From Neorhizobium huautlense (GTDB lineage Bacteria > Pseudomonadota > Alphaproteobacteria > Rhizobiales > Rhizobiaceae), in the NCBI RefSeq assembly GCF_030811685.1, contig NZ_JAUSRF010000006.1:186001-250000 (forward strand): a stretch of DNA of 64,000 bases. The letters run 5' to 3'. The position numbers and the translations under genes were made by a program. How positions within the stretch are numbered: position 1 is the first letter of the stretch; the number at the start of each line of letters is the position of its first letter. The notes beneath the pieces were generated by a model, which was not told where the DNA came from, made no database searches, and was given only the letters and a program-made list of their open reading frames with translations. Shown piece by piece: positions 34,197-44,600 of this stretch.

Positions 34197-35855
34197 ATGG
34201 CAGTTGCGACATCTGCGGGCGAAGGCTCTGCAGGCAACGCCGGTCTTCTCGACCGCGAACGCATTATTGCGAAACCAGGTTTCAATCGCTGGCTGGTGCC
34301 ACCGGCAGCATTGGCCATTCATCTTTGCATCGGCATGGCTTACGGCTTCAGCGTTTTCTGGCTGCCGTTGACCAAGGCAATCCCCGGTACGCCGGACGCA
34401 GCCTGCGCCAGCATGACACTCGTTTCCGCGCTTTTCAGCACCGAGTGCAACTGGCGCGTTTCGGATCTCGGCTGGATCTACACGCTGTTCTTCGTCCTGC
34501 TTGGCTGCTCGGCTGCCATCTGGGGCGGCTGGCTTGAAAAGGTCGGCCCGCGCAAGGCAGGCTTCGTATCGGCTCTTTGCTGGTGCGGTGGTATCCTCGT
34601 TGCCGCCCTCGGCGTCATGACCCATCAGCTTTGGCTGATGTGGGTTGGTGCCGGCGTCATCGGCGGCATCGGTCTCGGCCTCGGTTACATTTCCCCGGTC
34701 TCGACCCTGATCAAGTGGTTCCCTGACCGTCGCGGCATGGCAACCGGCATGGCCATCATGGGCTTTGGTGGCGGCGCCATGATCGGTGCTCCGCTTGCCA
34801 ACCTGCTGATGAACTTCTTCAAGACGGATGTATCGATCGGCGTCTGGCAGACTTTTGTCGTCATGGCCGTCATCTATTTCGTCTTCATGATGGGCGGCGC
34901 CTTCGGTTACCGCATTCCGCCGGCCGGCTGGCGTCCGGAAGGCTGGACGCCCCCGGCCTCCAAGTCGACGATGATCACCACCAAGCACGTCCACCTGCGC
35001 GATGCGCACAAGACGCCGCAGTTCTGGTTGATCTGGGCCGTTCTCTGCCTGAACGTTTCGGCTGGTATCGGCGTTATCGGTGTCGCTTCGCCGATGCTGC
35101 AGGAAATTTTTGCTGGCTCGCTGATCGGCTTGCCTGACCTGACCTTCTCGCAGCTCGATGCTGCCCAGAAGACTCAGATCGCCGCAATTGCTGCAGGCTT
35201 TACCGGTCTGATCTCGCTCTTCAACATCGGTGGCCGTTTCGTCTGGGCATCGCTGTCGGACAAGCTGGGACGCAAGAACACCTATTACACGTTCTTCATC
35301 CTCGGCATCATCCTCTACACGCTGGCTCCGACCTTTGCCGATATGGGCAACAAGGCGCTGTTCGTGCTTGCCTTCGGCATCATCCTGTCGATGTATGGCG
35401 GCGGTTTCGCAACGGTTCCGGCTTACCTCGCCGACATCTTCGGCACGCAGTTCGTTGGCGCCATCCACGGCCGTCTGCTGACCGCCTGGGCAACGGCCGG
35501 TATCCTCGGACCGGTCGTCGTCAACTACATCCGCGAAGCACAGATCAGCGCAGGTGTTGCACCGGGTCCGGAACTCTATACCGGCACGATGTACATCCTC
35601 GCCGGCATGTTGGCTCTCGGTCTCGTTGCCAACTTCCTGGTGCGTCCGCTTGGCGACAAGTGGTTCATGTCGGATGAAGAAGTTGCTTCGCTGCAGGCCA
35701 AGACGGCTGCTGCCAATGCGGGCCCGACGGGTTCGTTCGGTATCGGCACGGGTGGTCTCGATGCCAAGGCGGCCTTCGCCTGGGCTGTCGTCGGCATTCC
35801 GCTTATCTGGGGTGTCTGGACGACCCTCAAGAGCAGCCTGGTGCTGTTCGGTTAA
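34197..35855 (+). CDS. OFA-family (oxalate/formate) MFS carrier
   Basis: 552 residues, longer than most MFS carriers, with about 12 membrane segments. The first segment block (A-I-H-L-C-I-G-M-A-Y-G-F-S-V-F) and the later G-G-R-F-V-W-A-S-L-S-D-K-L-G-R-K match the oxalate:formate antiporter family. GGAGGA at 34185-34190 favours the ATG at 34197 over 34191. Its place after fdhD supports formate or oxalate as cargo; antiport is the family's mode, substrate is inferred. A bidirectional terminator follows. Confidence 0.85.
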   Translation: MAVATSAGEGSAGNAGLLDRERIIAKPGFNRWLVPPAALAIHLCIGMAYGFSVFWLPLTKAIPGTPDAACASMTLVSALFSTECNWRVSDLGWIYTLFFVLLGCSAAIWGGWLEKVGPRKAGFVSALCWCGGILVAALGVMTHQLWLMWVGAGVIGGIGLGLGYISPVSTLIKWFPDRRGMATGMAIMGFGGGAMIGAPLANLLMNFFKTDVSIGVWQTFVVMAVIYFVFMMGGAFGYRIPPAGWRPEGWTPPASKSTMITTKHVHLRDAHKTPQFWLIWAVLCLNVSAGIGVIGVASPMLQEIFAGSLIGLPDLTFSQLDAAQKTQIAAIAAGFTGLISLFNIGGRFVWASLSDKLGRKNTYYTFFILGIILYTLAPTFADMGNKALFVLAFGIILSMYGGGFATVPAYLADIFGTQFVGAIHGRLLTAWATAGILGPVVVNYIREAQISAGVAPGPELYTGTMYILAGMLALGLVANFLVRPLGDKWFMSDEEVASLQAKTAAANAGPTGSFGIGTGGLDAKAAFAWAVVGIPLIWGVWTTLKSSLVLFG

Positions 35856-35880
35856 TCACCGGACTTTCGACCTGAATACA

Positions 35881-35906
35881 AAAAGGGCAGTTTCGGCTGC
35901 CCTTTT
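35881..35906. terminator. Bidirectional terminator between the carrier and the chemoreceptor
   Basis: GGGCAG (35885-35890) pairs with CTGCCC (35897-35902) around TTTCGG, flanked by four As on the left and four Ts on the right, so it serves the converging genes on both strands. Confidence 0.85.
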
Positions 35907-35931
35907 CCGTTTGATCGGGATGTGAAGACGG

Positions 35932-37716
35932 TCAGAAATCTTCCCAGCCATCTTCGGATACGGCAACCGCCTGGCCGCCCTGGGCAGTGCGTGCTGCCGG
36001 GCGCGTGGTTGACGCGCGGGTGTGAACCGCAGGGGCCGCATGCCTTGCCACAGGTGTAGCGCTGGCCGGGCCTGTGGCGCGGCCCATGCGGAACTGTTGC
36101 AGCAGGCGTCGCAGGTTCTCCGCTTCCGAGGAGAGAGAATGGCTGGCGGCGGTGGTTTCCTCCACCATGGCGGCATTCTTCTGCGTGGCCTGGTCCATCA
36201 CATTGACCGCCTGGTTGATCTCCTGGAGGCTGGCCGATTGTTCACGGGATGCCTCGACGATCGCCGCCACATTGGTGTGAATAGCCGCAACCTGCTCAAC
36301 GATCTCGCCCAGTGCCGATCCGGTCTGCCCGACGAGGCTGACGCCGTTGGAGACATAACTGCTGGATGCGTTGATCAGCGTCTTGATCTCCTTGGCAGCG
36401 GTCGCCGAGCGCTGGGCCAATTCGCGTACTTCCTGTGCCACGACTGCAAAGCCCTTGCCGGCTTCACCGGCGCGGGCTGCCTCGACACCGGCGTTCAGCG
36501 CCAGAAGATTGGTCTGGAAGGCAATTTCGTCGATGACGCTGATGATATTGGTGATCTCGCCAGAAGACTTGCTGATCTGATCCATGGCGGCGATGGCATC
36601 GCGGACGATCTGGCCCGATTGCTCGGCATTCTGCTTGGTGAGCGTGACGAGACGTCCTGCTTCATCGGCGCGGTGGCTGCTATCGGATACGGTGGTGGTA
36701 ATTTCTTCCAATGCCGCTGCGGTTTCTTCCAGAGAGGCAGCTTGCTGCTCGGTACGGCGCGCAAGATCATCGGATGCGCTGGTAATCTCGCTCGAAGAGG
36801 CGGCAATACCGGTGGCGTTTTCCGCGACGGTCTGCATGGCGGCACGCAACTTGGCGACCACTTCGTTGAAATCGTGGCGGGTCGCTTCCATGCTGGGCAC
36901 GAAGGTCATGTCGAGACGTTGCTCGAGGTCACCATCGGCCAGCGCCTTCAGGCCATTGCCAAGGCTGGTGATGGCGCTCATGCGCGGGGTTACGTCGGTG
37001 GCGAATTTCACAACCTTGTAGACCTGGCCTTTCAGGTTGCGGATCGGGTTATAGGCCGCCTGGATCCAGATTTCCTTGCCACCCTTGCCGAAACGTACAA
37101 ATTCGTCGGCGATGAACTCGCCGGAAGCGAGTTTTTGCCAGAATGCGGTATATTCGGGCGAGGCGGCATAGGTGGCGTCGCAGAACATGCGGTGATGCCG
37201 GCCCTTGATTTCGGAAAGCGTGTAGCCCAGTCCCTGGCAGAAATTGTCGTTGGCATCGAGGATTTCGCCCTGCGGCGTGAATTCGATGACGGCCTGGGAG
37301 TGGGAAATGGCTGAAAGTTTTGCTGCGTCCTCGGTGGCCCTTGCCTTGGCAGCGGTGATGTCGGCAGCGATCTTGACGACCTTTATCGGCTTGCCACCGC
37401 GCAGGACCGGATTGTAGGAGGCCTGGATCCAGATTTCCTCACCGGCCTTGGTGTGGCGCTTGTATTCGCCAGTATCGAACTTGCCGGAACCGAGATTGGC
37501 CCAGAACTGCCGGTATTCCGCGGTCGCCGCATAGGCCGGATCGCAGAAGATGCGATGATGCTGGCCCTTGATCTCTTCCAGTCGATACCCGAGCGCCCGG
37601 CAGAAATTCTCGTTTGCGAAGAGAATGTTGCCCTGAAGGTCGAACTCGATAATCGCCTGTGATCTGGATAATGCGTCGACAACCTGCTGTGCGCCTGACG
37701 TGCCAAGTCCGAACAT
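35932..37716 (-). CDS. Soluble methyl-accepting chemotaxis protein with two PAS domains
   Basis: 594 residues without any membrane segment. PAS 1 (about 10-115) and PAS 2 (about 130-245) are near-duplicates (both have H-R-x-F-C-D and E-I-W-I-Q-A-x-Y-N-P). A HAMP-like region (about 250-290) and the long signalling coiled coil follow; the hairpin tip reads [18 protein letters not shown]. The protein ends in G-W-E-D-F, matching the x-W-x-x-F tether that binds CheR/CheB. Cytoplasmic sensing of redox, oxygen or a metabolite is inferred from the PAS pair. cheW lies upstream on the same strand. Confidence 0.9.
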   Translation of the reverse strand: MFGLGTSGAQQVVDALSRSQAIIEFDLQGNILFANENFCRALGYRLEEIKGQHHRIFCDPAYAATAEYRQFWANLGSGKFDTGEYKRHTKAGEEIWIQASYNPVLRGGKPIKVVKIAADITAAKARATEDAAKLSAISHSQAVIEFTPQGEILDANDNFCQGLGYTLSEIKGRHHRMFCDATYAASPEYTAFWQKLASGEFIADEFVRFGKGGKEIWIQAAYNPIRNLKGQVYKVVKFATDVTPRMSAITSLGNGLKALADGDLEQRLDMTFVPSMEATRHDFNEVVAKLRAAMQTVAENATGIAASSSEITSASDDLARRTEQQAASLEETAAALEEITTTVSDSSHRADEAGRLVTLTKQNAEQSGQIVRDAIAAMDQISKSSGEITNIISVIDEIAFQTNLLALNAGVEAARAGEAGKGFAVVAQEVRELAQRSATAAKEIKTLINASSSYVSNGVSLVGQTGSALGEIVEQVAAIHTNVAAIVEASREQSASLQEINQAVNVMDQATQKNAAMVEETTAASHSLSSEAENLRRLLQQFRMGRATGPASATPVARHAAPAVHTRASTTRPAARTAQGGQAVAVSEDGWEDF

Positions 37717-37895
37717 TCTTCGCTCCCAAGGGCCTATGTGTTCTCGTCGGTTCGTCTAACGGCAGGCGAATACAACCGGCGATTCATCTCATGGTTACTT
37801 TAGACATTTAAAACTTAATAATAAATTGAAACAAAGTGAACGGGAATCACAATATTTCGCGACATGTGAACAAAGGGTTTGCCCGGCAATGCAAC

Positions 37896-37922
37896 AAAAA
37901 AGGCCACCGCAACGGGTGGCCT
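37896..37922 (-). terminator. Terminator of cheW
   Basis: On the minus strand AGGCCACC (37922-37915) pairs with GGTGGCCT (37908-37901) around a 6-base loop and is followed by Ts (37901-37896 read as TTTTTT). It lies between cheW and the chemoreceptor, so the two are separate transcripts; the 170 bases from here to 37717 are A+T-rich and probably hold the receptor's promoter. Confidence 0.85.
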
Positions 37923-37952
37923 TGTGGATGCTTGTATCGCCTGGAAACGTGA

Positions 37953-38432
37953 TCAGGCTGCGAGGTCTTCGGCCTCGGTGCCCTTGAACATCTTGGCGAG
38001 GTTCAGGAAGCAGATCATGCCGTTCTCATTGGCGATGACGCCTTCGGAGAAGGACTTGTCGAAGGAGGCCGAGACTTCCGGCACCGGCTGAACCTGGCTT
38101 GCGGAAATCGTCAGGATGTCGGACACGCGATCGACCAGCATGCCGATGACCATGTTGTGCACTTCGGCAACGACGATGGCGCTGCGCTCGTTGGCAACGG
38201 TGCTCTTCATGCCGAGCTTGTAGGCAAGGTCGATGATCGGGATGACCGAGCCGCGCAGGTTCATGACGCCGATGACGTCAGCCGGTGCATGCGGGATCGG
38301 CGTCGACGGTGCCCAGCCGCGGATTTCGCGGATGGTCGTGGTCTTCACGCAGAATTCCTGATCGTGCAGACGGAACGCGATGATCTCCAGGTTCTCATCG
38401 CCATAGCTTACGGAATTTACCATCGTAGCCAT
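37953..38432 (-). CDS. cheW: Chemotaxis coupling protein CheW
   Basis: 159 residues. Contains the CheW fold signatures I-I-A-F-R-L-H-D-Q-E-F-C-V, V-I-G-V-M-N-L-R-G-S-V-I-P-I-I-D-L and a C-terminal I-C-F-L-N-L-A-K. It links receptors to the CheA kinase. The ATG at 38432 is used; the frame stays open to 38528 without a good site. Separated by a terminator from the receptor gene downstream. The main che cluster is not in the window. Confidence 0.9.
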   Translation of the reverse strand: MATMVNSVSYGDENLEIIAFRLHDQEFCVKTTTIREIRGWAPSTPIPHAPADVIGVMNLRGSVIPIIDLAYKLGMKSTVANERSAIVVAEVHNMVIGMLVDRVSDILTISASQVQPVPEVSASFDKSFSEGVIANENGMICFLNLAKMFKGTEAEDLAA

Positions 38433-38653
38433 CTGAAACTCTACCCCATTGCCCTTTGCTGGACGGGAGCGGACGCACCTTGAACTGTGCTCGCGACCGT
38501 AACCGAATAATCTTGCCGCCGATGGCACGGGATGTGCTGTCGATCGATTCGAAGGTTACTGTAGGGGAAGAGTATTTCTTAAATCTAAACCGATCGCCAA
38601 AAGGCGGCGCGGAATCAGCCGGTTAGCAGATACCGATGGAATGCCTTATCCGA

Positions 38654-41600
38654 TCAGTATTCCTTTTCGTAAAACACACCGGCCGAACCGCCATCGCCGC
38701 CGGCGCCGGCCTTGAGTTTTACGCCACGTCCGACATCCAGATTGATGGTGGCACGTGCACCTGCCTTGCCGCCCTGTTCGAGCTGCAGATAGGTGCGGTC
38801 GTTGATGTAACGACCGACGGAAACCGTCGTCTGGCCACTTGAATCCGTGTTGATGTCGAGATCGTCGACGCCGAGATTGGCGCGAAGCGTGTCGAGAAGC
38901 GAGTTCGATCCACCACCGGCCAACTGGCTGACGGCATCGGCCAGCTGGGCGATCTGCAACGGCGACAGCTTTGACATCGACTGGCCAAACACGAGACGGG
39001 CCAGTACCTCGTCCTGCGGCAGGGCAGGGGAGGAGGAGAAGCTGATATCAGGATCGTTGGCGACACCCACAACATTGACCGTGATGGTGGTCTGCTGCGA
39101 ACTGGTATTGGCTTCCATGTCGAGAACCGGGATAAGACCACCACCGAAAGTGATCTTGCCCTCGGTGAAATCCAGACGCTTGGTGAGAATGATGATACGG
39201 CCACGGCGCATCTCGAAACCGCCGGATACATTCGGTGCTGCCGACGTGCCGGTGACCTTCAATTCGCCGCCGAGTTCCGCATCGATGCCGCGACCGCGGA
39301 CAAAGATGCCGCTCGGTGCGCTGATGACGAGGTCGAGACCGAGTGCCGAAGAACTGCCGCTGCCACCCTTGGGCTGGATCTCGGCCATCTGGCGGCGCAC
39401 ATCGGCGGGGGCGTTCTTCTGCTTGATGTTGAGTTCTGCCAGAGACGACGGAAGTTTGGCAGGAACGGTGATCGACGTTTTCGACAGGTTCAGGCGACCG
39501 CCAAGAGTGGCGTTGGTCAGAAGCGGACCTTTGACAGTCAGTTGACCATCGGCGGTCGAAGCCAGAAGCTGGCCATCGACATAAGTAGCCTTGGCAAGCG
39601 TCACCGTCAGGTCGGCCGGCAGGCCGGCGGCAGGATTGATGCCGATCGTGCCCTGTGCGGAAACGGTGCCACCTGTCGACAGGTTGGCCGTGACCGATGA
39701 GAGCGTCGCCTGATCGCGGTTGAAGGCGATGTTGGCGGTGAGGTTTTCAAGAGCGAGGTTGCGGCGCACATCGATCAGCCGCGCGCCGGATGTGCTGGCC
39801 GAACCGGTGATCAGTGGCGCCGTCGCGGTGCCGCCGACATTCACATCGATTTGGCCGTTGCCCTCGAGTACAAACCCCTGGCCGGCCAGCTGTGCGCCGA
39901 GAAGCGCAAAGGGCACGCCGCCATTGATCTTCATGTTGAGCGGGCGATTGCCGGCAAGACCGACGGAGCCGTTTCCGGAAATCGCCAGACCGGACTGGCC
40001 GGAAAGCCGGGTATCGACGGTGACGGTGTTGTTTTCGAAACGGCCGTTTGCGGAAATCCGGAAAGGTGCAAGGCCGGCAGAGCGCGTCTGTGCGACGGAG
40101 GCATCGTCCCAGGCGACATTGAACTGCACGCCCGGAGCGGATGCGTTGTTGAGTGCGGTGATCTTGCCGGTGATCTTGCCGCCGGCATCGAGGCCGGGCA
40201 CGAAACCGTTGGCAAGGCTTGCAGGAAGGGCGTTGATATCGGCGTTGACGTCGAGCACGGGACCGGACTTGCCGCCGAGGACCACGCGGCCGCCTGCCGT
40301 CAGCGACATGCCCTGCGGGCCGGTGAGGCGCGTTTCCGCCAGATTCAGCGTATTGTTCTCGAAATTGCCGGCCGCCTTCAGGTTCATGCCGGAAATGCCG
40401 GCAGCACCCTGACGACGGATTTCTGCGTCATTCCATTGCAGGTCGTAGCGAAGGGCCGGTGCCGCCATCGTGCCTTTTGCCGTGGCCGAACCGGTGATGT
40501 TGCCACCGGTCTGGATGCCCGGGAGAAAGGCATTCGCAAGGCTTGCCGGCAGTGATGCGACATTGGCGGTGACATCGATCGGACGTTCGCCCACGAGGCT
40601 GACGGAGCCCTTCGCGTCGAGCGCAACGCCCGAGGGTCCGGACAGCTTGACGCTTTCAAGATTGGCGACACCCTGTTCGAACGTTCCGGCAGCATTCAGC
40701 TGAAGGGCCTGCAAACCGGCGGCGCGGGTCTGTCGCAACGCAAGATCGTTCCAGCGCAGGTCATAACGGATCGCCGGAGCCTCAGTCGTACCGGTCGATG
40801 TGACCTTGCCGGCGATAATGCCGCCCGCATCAAGGCCGGGTACGAACCCGTTGGCGAGGCTGGCGGGCAGGGCGGCGATGTCGGCATTGACGTCGATAGC
40901 AGGAGCGCCTGAGGCTCCGTTCAGCACAACGCGGCCGGTTGCCGTGGCGGACAGACCGCCGGAACCGGTGAGGCTGGTCTCTTCAAGTGTCGCGGTGCCG
41001 TTTTCGAAATTGCCTTTTGCCCTCATCTGCAGGGCGGAAACACCGGCCTGACGTGTCTGGCGGGTCTGGATTTCGGTCGTGCCGAGATCATAGCGAAGGT
41101 TCGGCTTGTCGATCGTGCCGGATGCCGTCACGGAGCCGTTGATGGCGCCGCTGGCGTCAAGATCGGGACGGAAGACATTGGCAAGCGCCACCGGAACGGA
41201 AGCGAGATTGGCAGTCACGTCGATCTTGCGGTCGCCGGAGAGGGCCGCATTGCCGCGCGCGGTCAAGGACAGGCCCTGCGGTCCGGTGAGGTCGGCCGTC
41301 TCCAGCGTCACGGCCTGATTTTCGAGCCGTCCCTTGAGGCGCGCCTGAAGGCCGCTCAACGAGGTCGGGCCTGCGCCGATGGCAAGGTTGCTGCCGGTAA
41401 GATCGACAACGGCACTGGGAGCGGAAAGATTGCCGGTGGCATTGAGCGTACCGGAGATCGAGCCTGCCGCATTGAGGTTCGGGCTGAAGGCATTGGCGAG
41501 TTTTGCCGGCAGGGCGGAAATGCTGCCCTCGATTGCCAGTGGGCGATCGCCGGCAAGGTCAAGCCAGCCTTTTGCCGCAACGCCGAGATCCTGGCCAGAG

Positions 41601-44600
41601 CCGGACAGGTCATCGAGCACGACCCGATTGTTCTCAAACCGGCCCCTGGCGGTCACAGCAAGCGGGCCGATGGCGGCCTGGCGCGTCTGCTTGATGGCTG
41701 CATCCCGAAGCGAAATATCGAAAGCGGCCACGGGTGCTGAAAGGCCGCCATTGACCTTTACAGAGCCGGAAATGGTGCCGGCTGCATCGAGACCGGGCTG
41801 AAAACCATTGGCGAGCTTTGCCGGCAGCGCGCCGATCTCGGCATTCACATTCAGGCCGGGGCCGCCGTCCTTGAGGCCGATGGAGCCATTGGCGCCAAAC
41901 GAAAGACCGTCCGGGTTGGTCAGGCGCGTGGTTCCGAGCGTGATGACATTATCCTGAAGCTGGCCGTTGGCCTCGATCAGGAAAGGGGCGATACCGGCGG
42001 CCTTGGTCTGGCGTAGCTGCGCGTCGCTCCATTGCAGGTCGTAGCGGACAATCGGTGCCGTAGCCGTGCCCGTAGCCACGATCTTGCCGGTTATCGCGCC
42101 TGCGGCATCGATATTCGGGACAAAGGCATTGGCAAGCGTTGCGGGAAGCGTGGTGACGGTGGCTGTCAGATTGAGATTGTTTCCTGCCTGACCGTCCAAA
42201 ACCACGCGGCCATTGCCGGCATTGATGGTCAGTTCGGACAAGCTGACAGTGCCGTCCGCAATGGCAATCTGCGCGGGTCGCGACAGGGCAACGTCAATGC
42301 CGCGCGGTTTGGCGGTGAAACGGTCGATGGCGACCGTCATGCTTCGTTCATTCTGCGTCAGCGAACCGGCGCCTGAAAGCGGCGCGTTATCGAACTGGGC
42401 GGAAAGATCGAACAGCGTGGCAACATCATCGCGGCGGATGCCGAGCGCAACATCCTTCAACGCCTGTGCGCCGGCACCGATACTGGCGGCCCGGATCGTG
42501 CCCTCGGCCGTCAGGGCCCTGAGGTTCGGCAGCGTCATGTCGATCGATGGCGAGGTGATGGTCATGCCGCTGCGGGTGAGCGCGTTGCCGCCAGCCTTGA
42601 TGGCGACGGAAGGCGTATCGCCCGCGTTGACGAAATTGACCGTGCCCTTCAGATCGCCCTGCACCTGCTGGCCTGCGAATGAGGCAAGCAAGGCGATGTC
42701 GGGGAAATCGAATGCCAGATTGCCTTGAGGCAGAAACTGTTCGGAAAAATCGAGCCCACCGGTCAGCTTGTTGGGGCCGATATCGACATGCAGGTTCGAG
42801 GTCGACAGCCGGTTGCTGACATAGGCCACATCTGAGCCCGCATCGATCTGTTTGCCATCGACACGTGTCGTCAGGCCGATGCGTCCGCGCGGTGCTGCGG
42901 GGTCTGCCGTGCCATCGACATTGACGCTGAAGGCTTCGATCATGCGGCCGGCGACACGGGCTTCTGCCGAATTGATCACACCCTTGACCGTCATGGCCGA
43001 AAGCGGGCCAGTCGCGGCAATGTCGTAACCGGCGGCGCCCTTCGCATCCGGGCGAAGCTTGCCGATATCCGGCAGGCGTCCGGCAAGCCTTGCGTCGATC
43101 TTCTGGTTCTCGATGACGATATTGCCGTGGCCATCGATGGTGCCGGAACGGATCGTCAGGTTTTCCAGCGCCATGCGGCCGCCGATGACGGCGTTGACAT
43201 AGGCTTCGGCACCGATCGATTCGGAAAACTTTCCGGCCAGCGCCGGCGGCAATGCGGCCGGGTTGGCGGTCATGCGGATATTACCGGTGACAGCCTGTTT
43301 GGAAAGGTCGTAGGCGCCGCTGATCGTGCCGTTGAGATTGGGACTTTCAAGCGTCGCCGCATCGAGGCCGATGGCCGGAAGTGCAAGGCGGATGGGCGCA
43401 TCCAGCGTCAATGGTGCACGCAGGACGCGGTCCAGATCGGCATTGGCAAAGGCGGAACGGGCGATGGTAAGCCGGCTGCGGATACTGCCTGCGCGTTCGA
43501 CGAGATCGAGATCCTCGCTCTCCGCCTGCAGGCGAACCTGCTCGAACCGGCCCTGCGGCAGGTCTGCGGAGCGGATGGCGGCCGTTGCGTTGAAGCGGGC
43601 AGAAGTCGCTGCGCCCGTCAGCGTGAAATTGACATTGTCGATCGAAAGGCGGGCCTGCTGGTTCTGCTGCAGCGGCCAGTTGATGGCGATCGGGCCGTTG
43701 GCGCCGGCAACGCTGGCGGTCAGGCTGTTGTCGCCCTTCTGGTCGAGCGCGCCGGAAGCCGAAACCTTGACGGCACCCGTGCTGATATTGCCTTTGTCGA
43801 TTTCGATACGGTCACCGTTGCCAAAACGCGTGGCAACATCGATGGCCGTCAGACCGTTGAAGAACGGACGTATGGCCGGCGGCAGCATTTCCTGCAACTG
43901 GCCGCCACCGGTCAGTTCCAGGCGATGGCGACCGGTGTCGGTGAGGGTGTGCTTGCCGTTGATGCTGATGACAGGGGCGCCGTCGACATTGCCGTCCAAC
44001 TGGCCGGTCCAGTTGGAAAGCGGGCCGCTGCCATCCAGCGCCATGGCCACGGACGGATTGCCGGGCAGTCTCAGCAGGCGGGCAATCAGGCCACCCTGTG
44101 GTTCGGCAACAGAAGCCTTCAGCTTCAGTTCATTCTGCTCAGGCGCATATATGATATCGGCCTCGGCCATCGCATCCGGCAGGTCCTGCCGGTGGGCGGC
44201 AAAATTCAGGCCAACGCGCTCGGAGGTCGCATCGATTGCGCCATGGGCAGCGATGGAAAAATCACGGCCGGCCAGAGCTTCGGCCAGGCGAATGTCCGGC
44301 AGTTCCAGGCGGTCGATCTTCAGTTCTACAGGAAGAGAGAAGCCGCTGCCGCTGGCTGTCGTTTCCGCCGGTGTCTCGCTCTCGACCGGTGCGCGCGTCA
44401 GCGAGATGGACTGGATCGCAATACGTTCTGCATGAAATTTTGCGGTCAAGAGGGCAAGCGGAGACCAGTCGACGGCGATATTGCGGATTTCGCCAAATGT
44501 GCCTTCACGGTCGGCAAGGGTGACGCCTTCAATGCGCAGACGGCCGGACAATACGCCCTTCAGCCGGGAAATCTTGACCGTCTGGTCAGGCGTGGAAACG

